A DNA stretch of 64,000 nucleotides, from contig OZ316891.1 in the NCBI GenBank assembly GCA_973895155.1, positions 23,498,001 through 23,562,000 of the forward strand. The letters run 5' to 3'. Source of the stretch: Marsupella aquatica (taxonomy: Eukaryota; Marchantiophyta). Positions within the stretch are counted from its first letter, which is position 1. The number at the start of each line of letters is the position of its first letter. Positions 57,315 through 64,000 of this stretch are shown here, one piece after another. Under the pieces are notes generated by a model that was given only the letters and a program-made list of their open reading frames with translations, did not search any database and was not told the origin of the DNA. Position numbers and translations under genes: made by a program.

Positions 57315-58800
57315 ATGATGGATGCAGTCCCCTCCTCGTCGAGGGGGTATAGTGTTGTGGGGGATCGTGATCATGGCTATTGCGAGTCTTCTAAGTCTTC
57401 ATTTTCAGGTTTGGTGTATACACGTCGAGTGACGAGGTCAAGCGCATCACTTGTTCCCGTATCAAGTAATTTGTTTCCGAAGCCGACATGAAAAATGATG
57501 GAGAATGTTGACACATTTGCAATCGGAGATGTCTCATTCTCGAAGACCGACCTTATTTCAAAACATGTCATGTTCTTTGGGAAGGATTTCCGAGGGTTTA
57601 ACAAGGAGCCTCCTAGGATTCTGCTGTGTTGGTTGGTGCACATGGAGGTCGTCCGCACTTTGCAGAAAGATAGCTCCTCCATTGACAAGTTGAAAGACTC
57701 TTTTCGTAGTATGGGATACAATTTGTCGATAGGAATGAGGTTTTATGTTCAGCCGGCGGACGCTGAGGGAGTGACGCTCACTTGCACACAGGAAATTCAT
57801 GATACTTGGGATCCAATATGGATATCCGAAAACAAAAAGTTCGAGGAAGAATGTGCGGCAGACCCCAATTTTCTTGTTCTGAAGGATAAGATGTTCTCAA
57901 TTTTTGACGAGAACCATCGGTTGTACTCCTGGACGCTTGTCACTAAGGAGAATCCAGAAAACCCAAAATACCACCCGCAAGTGCTTTGTACTGTCTTCAA
58001 TGGGGACAAGGGTTCACTGATTGAAATTGAAGCGGTGATGCACACCGTGAACTAGTAAGTTTGTCTTTATAGCATATCTCTAAGAGGAATTGTTTTACGA
58101 GCGCCCGGCGTTGCTTGAATGTTTTTCTAATTCCTTTGTTTTCCTTCAGGCTTGGACAAGCCTTGGTCAAACCGTCATGGATCCTTGACGCAGATCGAAT
58201 CAAGAGGATTTTGATTCACGACCTGGAGTACTATAGTAAGCTCATCGACCCTGCCAATTATAAGAAGATTGAGCAGATCAGGCTGAAGATGCGGAAAGGA
58301 TCCTGGTACATGAAGAAGATGCCTCAAGAGGCTCTTGTCTATATTCTATGTGAGAATAAAATTAAATCATATTCTAACCAATTCAAGCTAGACATGGAGT
58401 CCGCTGCGGCCCTAGGTACCCCCTGGTCGGCCGAGGAGGTTTCCACAAGGCATGCCATAATGATGAAGGAGGCCACCAAGGACTGGGCAGTGAAAACATC
58501 AAAAATCACTCCTTTGTTGAGTCCTGAATTTGAGGACTTTCTATCTACGTGCGCATAAATGTATGCTGTGACGGAGAGAAATAAGCAAGAGAAGAAACCT
58601 GATACCGTCTTGTGTACAATGGACCAAGCCAGGCTTTTTACTGCTGTTTCCGCACTCGACCCCAAGCTCAGGAGTACTTTGCTTATTGCCCATTGCAATC
58701 CTGAGCTCCGAAGGCAATTCTTCCATCCGAACAGCGTGAATGATGATCTAGTAAAACAGTGGTGTCATACCTGGATTACGTGGAACAATGTAGAGGTGTG
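57315..58800 (+). pseudogene. ParB-like gene, copy B, truncated
   Basis: ATG 57315 (MMDAVPSSSRGY is 5' coding), TGA at 57489-57491, then the ParB-like domain (KLKDSFRSMGYNLSIGMRFY, FSIFDENHRLYSWTLV; the Gly of DGNHR is Glu here). Intron 58055-58149 matches copy A intron 1, and the codon made by its joint is TAG where A has CAG. Exon 2 follows A (GSWYMKKMPQEALVYILC, AVKTSKITPLL) with a TAA at 58556, and homology ends at about 58798. The methyltransferase part is absent. Confidence 0.75.
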
Positions 58801-59154
58801 ACGCCAATGACATGGTCCTTATTTTGTAATCTGATTAAGTAGGTTGCTGTATGCAAGGAGTAGCTATTGATATTGCATAACAATTAGCAAGATGGCAAGA
58901 ATAAGGGCAATCATGGCGTTGAGTGTTAGGGAAATAAAAGGCTATGTCGTAGGTAGTCGGCGACCATATCTCGTTCAATATGTCACCAAATCCGGATCTG
59001 TAAAGAGCATTGGGAAGATCTGGTCAAGGCGAGTAAAATCGATATGAAACACTTGAGAAACGGAGGTGTATTAAGAAAGATACGGTCTGATTAGTGTGAT
59101 GGGTTAACTTGTGGCCGAAATTAGCGGATTCAGCTTCAGTTTCGGGTTAACCCA

Positions 59155-59290
59155 AGCTCGACCACGGCTTAGCTTATGTGAGCACGGCTTTAGCTTAGCT
59201 CAAGTAAGCACGGCTTCAGCTTAGCTCAGGTAAGCACGGCTTCAGCTTAGCTCAGGTAAGCACGGCTTCAGCTTAGGCTTAACCCGGGTT
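59155..59290 (+). repeat. 26-bp tandem repeat
   Basis: About four units of agcacggcttcagcttag followed by ctcaggta, with few differences between units. Confidence 0.8.
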
Positions 59291-59515
59291 CGGACTAGAT
59301 TGATCCCGGGTTAGACTTAACTCGGGTTAGCCTAAACTCGGGCTCAGGTTAGCATAGGTAAGCTCGGGTTCAGGCTCAACTTAGGCTAGGTTAGCGGATA
59401 GCGGATAGCGGGTAGCGGCCTAACCCGAGACCACGGGTTAGCTCTACTCGGGTTAGATAGGATAGCTAGGTTAGCCGAACTCGGGTTAGCTATGTAACTC
59501 GGGTTAGCGCAGCAG
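59275..59515 (+). repeat. degenerate aactcgggttagc repeat
   Basis: Many imperfect copies of actcgggttag, and a short tagcggata tandem near 59394-59418. It follows on from the 26-bp array and looks derived from it. Confidence 0.65.
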
Positions 59516-60941
59516 TGAGTACCCCCTCTCGGTTGCGGGGGCATAACTCTCTGTGTATTTGACCAAATCGGCTATAATTGACCTCGTTGGAAAGAGGAGC
59601 TCAAGCCGTTTCCAACGCTGCTATCCACGCAGCAAATGGTTGAATAGAGAAATCAGGAGAGGAGGCGCAAGCTCGCGAAAACCATGGAGGAGGGCCAAAT
59701 CCAAAGTACATAGCCAATTTGAGATAGAAATAAAGCTGTGAGTTAGGGTTCAGTAGTTAGAGATAGTGGCGGCTCTGTTAGGGCTGGGATGGGGCTCCAG
59801 CAGCGTAGCATCCACCCATTTGGGCTCAAGGAGAGAGTATATAGAGCAGCCCCCCGGTAGAGGGGGGGGGGGACTTCAATTGTGTGATCTCACTTAGACT
59901 GAGCAGCAGGGAGGAGCTCTATGCAAGCAAGGCTGGACTTGGACGCTGCGTGTTGGGGAGAGCTTGGTTGTGCTATTACTCAGGGAGTAATCAGCCAAGC
60001 TTCACAGCAATGGGTTGCTAGGTTTGCAAGCTGGATTGTGGCTCTTTCTAGTGGGTAGCACAACTGGGTTCTTTTCCCCCGATACAGAGCCTTGGTGATA
60101 GGTGATGTATTGGTGATTGTAAACTGTGGGGAGGATGTCAATTTGATTTGTGGTGAGCACATTAGGGAGGCTGAGACATTGATTGAGGGGCAGCAGGAGG
60201 AGCATTTACAGTTTAGTCTGGCAAGGCTACGTGATCCATGGGGAGTCCCGGCCTTTGTCTGGTGGAGAGCACTAAGGGATCTATGGCCAGAGCGGAGCTT
60301 GCAGGGCAAGCGTGAGGCCGGGCCTCATTGCAGTCTGGGGTAGATCGCCGTTAGGCCTGGTACCAGCTTTGAAGTCGAGTCAACTATGTATGCGTAACTT
60401 GACGTTCTGAATTGGAGGTGTGAGATCTGTATGTGCCCCCAAGAATGAAGTGCAGTGAAGGAGGTTGAGTTAGGGATTGAGTTTGCAAGGCAAGTACGGG
60501 ATTGGTTTGAGTCCAATCTGCCATCGCAATCTGGAGTGAGTCGGGCTCAGGTTCAGGATTGAGCTTGCATGGCAAGCATGGGGCTTTTAGGGCAAGCACG
60601 TCGTAATCTGGAGGAGACAGCCTTCGGGCCTAGTGTTCGGATCAAGTGTTCTCAGTGAACTGTTGTGCACATCTTTGAATCTAACTGAGTTTTCCTCTCA
60701 GGCCTCATTTCTCTCATGGATGTGTGTGTGTGTGAGGCAATCTGAGTGTATGATGGGACTAGCAGCGCCACTGAGAGGTGTACAAGGTGCATTGAAGCGG
60801 GCTGGGTGAGGACTGTCATAGCTCTGATTGTTGAGAGTGGAATGGCAGAGTGGTGGGGCAATGGCTTAGAAGTCCCTAAGTCGGGAATCAGTCAGGAGTC
60901 ACTGGTTTATGGGTACATTCCGGCGGCGGAATAGAAACATA

Positions 60942-61632
60942 CCTATGACAGTAAGCATACGTATAGACCTATGCGCACCATAGCGCTAGGCCCTGTGTGT
61001 ACGGGCCCAATATGAAGACCCCTTCTCACCAGAACTATCATGAGCGCAGACCTGATCCCCAACCTTGGTTCCTTGGGATTGAGCTTGGGTGATGTGTGAT
61101 AGAGTCTTGCTATGATAGTCTGGTGTTAAGGGCATAAATTGGTGTTTAGAGGCCTTCACAACATCCCTTCGTGATCCTCAGGTACAAGGAGATGGTTTTG
61201 GCACCCATAGTGACTATTTTGGTGTTAAGACCCATGTGAATCGCGTGACAAGAGGGGATTGCAGTGGGGATGTTACAGTGTGCTTTGCGGGAGGCCCAAC
61301 AAACCATTCCCAAGAATTGCTTGCAAGACTGGGCATGTGAATTGTCACGCGATTGACATGGGTCTTAACACCAAAAACATCTCCTTGTACCTGAGGATCA
61401 CGAAGGGATGTTGTGAAGGCCGGTAAACACCAATTTATGCCCTTAACACCAGCCTATATCATAGCCAGACTCTATCACACATCACCCAAGCTCAATCCCA
61501 AGGAACCAAGGTTGGGGATCAGGTCTGCGCTCATGATAGTTCTGGTGAGAAGGGGTCTTCATATTGGGCCCGTACACACAGGGCCTAGCGCTATGGTGCG
61601 CATAGGTCTATACGTATGCTTACTGTCATAGG
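60942..61632. repeat. foldback: ~300-bp inverted arms with ~90-bp loop
   Basis: Left arm 60942-61251 begins CCTATGACAGTAAGCATACG; right arm 61342-61632 ends with its reverse complement. Arms match over nearly their whole length except for about 25 bases (ttttggcacccatagtgac region, about 61195-61218) present only in the left arm. Both arm tips sit at sharp sequence breaks, and the right tip is followed by gypsy pol. Confidence 0.85.
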
Positions 61633-61650
61633 ACCCAAGCTCAATCCCAA

Positions 61651-64000
61651 GGATTCGACTTAGGAGAAGGAAGGGAACTGAACTTAGGGAGAGACCTAGC
61701 ACCTGAACTTGAGAAAGAGATCAGTGACTTACTGATTGAATTCCAGGATGTGTTCGCATGGAGTCATCAAGATCTGAAAGGAGTAGACCCAAAACTGGGA
61801 GAACACCGAATTGATCTCATGTTAGGAGCCAAATCATTTCGACAACCGATTCGAAGGATGAACCCTAAGTATTCCCTGATGGTCAAGACAGAAATCGATA
61901 AACTAGTGGAAGCCGGATTTATCACTCCAGTCCTACATTCAGATTGGGTGTCTCCAATTGTGATAGTTCCCAAGAAAGCTGGACCCGATGGTAAACCCAA
62001 GATCCGGGTTTGTCAGGATTACAGAAAGCTGAATGAAGCAACGTTAAAAGACCATTTTCCCTTACCCTTTACTGATATGGTACTAGACATGGTAGCCAGT
62101 CATGAACTATATTCCTTCATGGATGGGTACTCTGGTTATAACCAAATCAGGATTCGGCAGGAAGACCAAATCAAGACGGCCTTCATCACGGAATGGGGGA
62201 TCTATGTCTTCAATCGTATGCCGTTTGGACTTTGCAACGCACCAGCTATGTTCCAACGATTGATGGTGAACATTTTTCATGATTACTTGAGAAAGTTCAT
62301 GGAAATCTTCATTGATGACTTTGCAGTATTTGGGAAGGCATCGAAACATGCTAAATATCTCAGGAAAACCTTCATGAGATGCAAAGAGGTAGGTCTCAAG
62401 TTACACCCAGATAAATGTTTCTTTGCAGTAACCGAGGGGGTGCTACTAGGTCACAAGGTATCAAAGAAGGGCATTGAGATTGACAAAGGTAAGCTAGCAG
62501 TATGGCTTGACATCATGCAACCTAAGAACATAAAGGATGTAAGATCCTTCTTAGGCTGCATTGGGTATTATCGTAGGTTTATTAAAGATTTTGCCAAGCT
62601 AGCTTTACCATTAACCAACATGCTCAAGGCAGGGGCAGACTTTGAACCCACACCCGAACGAGTCACAGCGGTGGTAGAATTGAAGCAGATGTTAGTTGAG
62701 GCCCCAGTCATGATAGCACCGGACTGGAACAAAGATTTTCATGTTTTTGTAGATGTCTCGGGCTTCTGTATCGGCTCAGTACTAAGTCAGTTGGATGAGA
62801 AAGGAAGGGACCATCCCATATACTTTGCAAGCCGTCAGCTGGCCGATGCCGAACGGAACTACTCCACCACAGAAAGAGAAGCATTAGGAGTCATTTATTC
62901 CTGTAAAAAGTTTAGGCATTATTTGCTAGGTTACAAGGTCATCTTTCATACCGATCATGAAAGTTTGAAGTACCTAGTCAATAAACCAGACCTTACAGGC
63001 AGAGTAGCAAGATGGATTTTGCTATTACAGGAGTTTGACTACGAGCTAAAGATCAAGCCAGGAAAGTTACATGCCAATGCCGACTTCTTCTCAAGGATCA
63101 CAGGTGAACCAGCCACGGATTGCATCGATGATCAATTTCCCGACGAGGAACTATTCATTGTGGACTTAGCTGAAACATGGTACCCTGAGATTTTACAATT
63201 TCTCAGCACGTCTAGATTACAGCTAGGGCTAACCCGAGAACAAGCCGCAGTCTTTTTACGGAAGGTCAGACAGTATCAGTGCATTAAAGGCATACTGCAC
63301 AAGCATGGAATCAACGGCACGATTCAAAGATGTTTGGAAAAGGGAGAGGTAAAACGAGTCTTACGGGCTATGCATGGAGAAGAGGCCGGAGGACATTTTG
63401 CCCCAGTAACCACGGCTAAAAAGATATTAAATGCCGGTTACTGGTGGCCTACCTTGCACAGGGATGTCTATCAGTTTATCAAACAATGCAATCCTTGTCA
63501 GCGAGCAGGAGGACCAAGGGCGTCCACCAGACATCCACTGCACCCTATTCTACCTCTGGCACCATTCGAAAAGTGGGGTATTGATTACATCGGACCTCTG
63601 AAACCACTGACCCACCCTCGACGAAACAAGTACATCATCCTGGCTACGGATCATGCAACTAAGTGGGTGGAGGCCAGGCCGACCACGAAGGATGATGCAA
63701 TTACTACGGCTAGATTCATGTATGAGCAGATCTTCACCAGGTATGGGGCACCCCTAGAATTAGTTAGTGATAGAGGAACCCATTTTTTGAATGATATAAT
63801 TAGTCGTTTAAATGAACAGTATTTAGTTAGACATAGGCCTACTACTCCTTACCACCCAAAGGCAAATGGATTGACAGAACGAGCCAATGGAATTATAGGA
63901 AAGATATTGAACAAGACAGTAGCTCAGAACAAACTCGATTGGGATGATAAATTGTTTGCTGTTGTTTTTGCTTACAATTTAGCTTATAAATCCACTACCG
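61651..64000 (+). CDS. gypsy pol (RT, RNase H, integrase), open to the window edge
   Basis: One frame with no stop from 61651 to the window end, about 783 codons, without its natural start because the left part is cut at the foldback. Motifs: WVSPIVIVPKKAGPDGK, MPFGLCNAPAMFQRL, EIFIDDFAVF, DVSGFCIGSVLSQ, TTEREALGVIYSCKKF, NAGYWWPTLHRDVYQF, CNPCQRAGG, WGIDYIGP, LVSDRGTHFLN. It matches Gypsy-2 closely but lacks its frameshifts. One change in the integrase block (TDHATKWVEA for TDYATKWVEA) leaves the Asp in place. It is the best-preserved coding sequence here and helps locate the damage in Gypsy-2. Confidence 0.9.

Larger units (their letters stand above)
40367..58113. repeat. 28 dispersed copies of the palindrome TAGCGCCNGGCGCTA
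   Basis: Starts at 40367, 40479, 41298, 43010, 43113, 43170, 45400, 45465, 45529, 46748, 46824, 46917, 47022, 47115, 48318, 50440, 51241, 51314, 52473, 52536, 54232, 54335, 56612, 56675, 56779, 56925, 56987 and 58099. Most differ from consensus by 0-2 bases, often C to T or G to A. All lie outside exons: in the transposase intron (3 in A, 2 in B), in intron 1 of the ParB-like gene (48318 in A, 58099 in B), in introns 2 and 3 of A, or between genes. The copy at 41298 extends to a 29-bp imperfect palindrome. Equivalent intron placement in diverged copies suggests the sites are maintained. Confidence 0.9.
40367..58800. mobile_element. composite of large MULE-like transposons (copies A, B and fragment C) with ParB-like/methyltransferase cargo
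   Basis: Two diverged copies in the same orientation: A (about 41.3-52.6 kb) and B (about 52.7-58.8 kb), preceded by a transposase fragment C (40.6-41.0 kb). Each has a leftward transposase and a rightward ParB-like gene, continuing to a methyltransferase in A. A 15-bp palindrome occurs 28 times in this interval and I found it nowhere else. Copy B lacks the transposase SWIM end and is cut at about 58798 in the ParB-like gene. Terminal inverted repeats and target duplications were not found, so true element ends are unknown. Three copies of one small MITE family have inserted in it. Confidence 0.7.
58801..60941. other. no gene seen; minisatellites and LTR-like sequence
   Basis: Contains the tandem repeats at 59155-59515. 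At 59835-59850 a TATA-like gagtatatagagcag precedes a C/G run. At about 60917-60942 a palindromic attccggcggcggaat followed by a-rich acatacct resembles the same segment of the Gypsy-2 LTR, so part of this may be a related LTR. A short TG run lies near 60720. No frame with domain character. Confidence 0.5.

Noticed and set aside
40367-58113. CRISPR-like array from the regularly recurring palindrome
   Set aside because: Spacing is irregular (50 bp to several kb), the repeats are 15 bp, they sit in introns of eukaryotic-type genes, and no cas genes are present.
60965-60985. A further member of the palindrome family (catagcgctaggccc)
   Set aside because: It has only the short core agcgct without the GCCNGGC centre; the match is chance.

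Overview
This window is eukaryotic plant-type DNA that is almost wholly mobile-element sequence. I see no convincing host gene. The evidence is Ty1/copia and Ty3/gypsy retrotransposons, an En/Spm (CACTA) element with a TNP2 transposase, MULE-type transposases with SWIM zinc fingers, and short GT-AG introns. A land plant or charophyte alga (bryophyte/charophyte grade) fits best, but I cannot name the species.

Layout. 1-3.07 kb: end of a decayed copia element (+). 3.07-10.94 kb: gypsy element 'Gypsy-1' (-). 10.94-22.13 kb: gypsy element 'Gypsy-2' (+), which carries an extra ~1,200-codon frame (ORF3) between pol and the 3' LTR. 22.13-30.7 kb: a CACTA element, cut at its left side by the Gypsy-2 LTR. 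It has a divergent Ptta-like gene (-), a SET-domain frame (+), a TNP2 transposase (+) and clusters of an ATCGGA subterminal motif. 32.4-38.2 kb: two partial ORF3 copies in inverted order, one inserted in the other with its LTR end intact. 40.4-58.8 kb: the most unusual part, a family of large MULE-like elements in two diverged, same-orientation copies (A and B) plus a fragment (C). 58.8-61.6 kb: degenerate tandem repeats and a ~690-bp foldback. 61.65-64 kb: a third gypsy copy of the Gypsy-2 type, open to the window edge.

The 40.4-58.8 kb system. Each copy has a leftward transposase gene (GCM1/WRKY-like zinc region, DDE-type core, second Cys-rich region; copy A and fragment C also keep a C-terminal SWIM finger) and a rightward gene that starts with a ParB/sulfiredoxin-like DGNHR domain. 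In copy A that second gene continues into an N4/N6-type DNA methyltransferase domain; copy B is truncated before it. Twenty-eight copies of a 15-bp palindrome, consensus TAGCGCCNGGCGCTA, lie between and inside these genes. All are in introns or intergenic DNA, at equivalent introns in both copies, and I found none elsewhere in the window. A transposon encoding a transposase, a ParB-like protein and a methyltransferase, with its own dispersed palindrome, is the best candidate for an undescribed system here.

Nearly every gene is broken. Many premature stops look like CAG to TAG or CGA to TGA changes when copies are compared, as expected from deamination of methylated cytosine in silenced elements. 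Introns and frame joins were inferred by eye and no searches were run.
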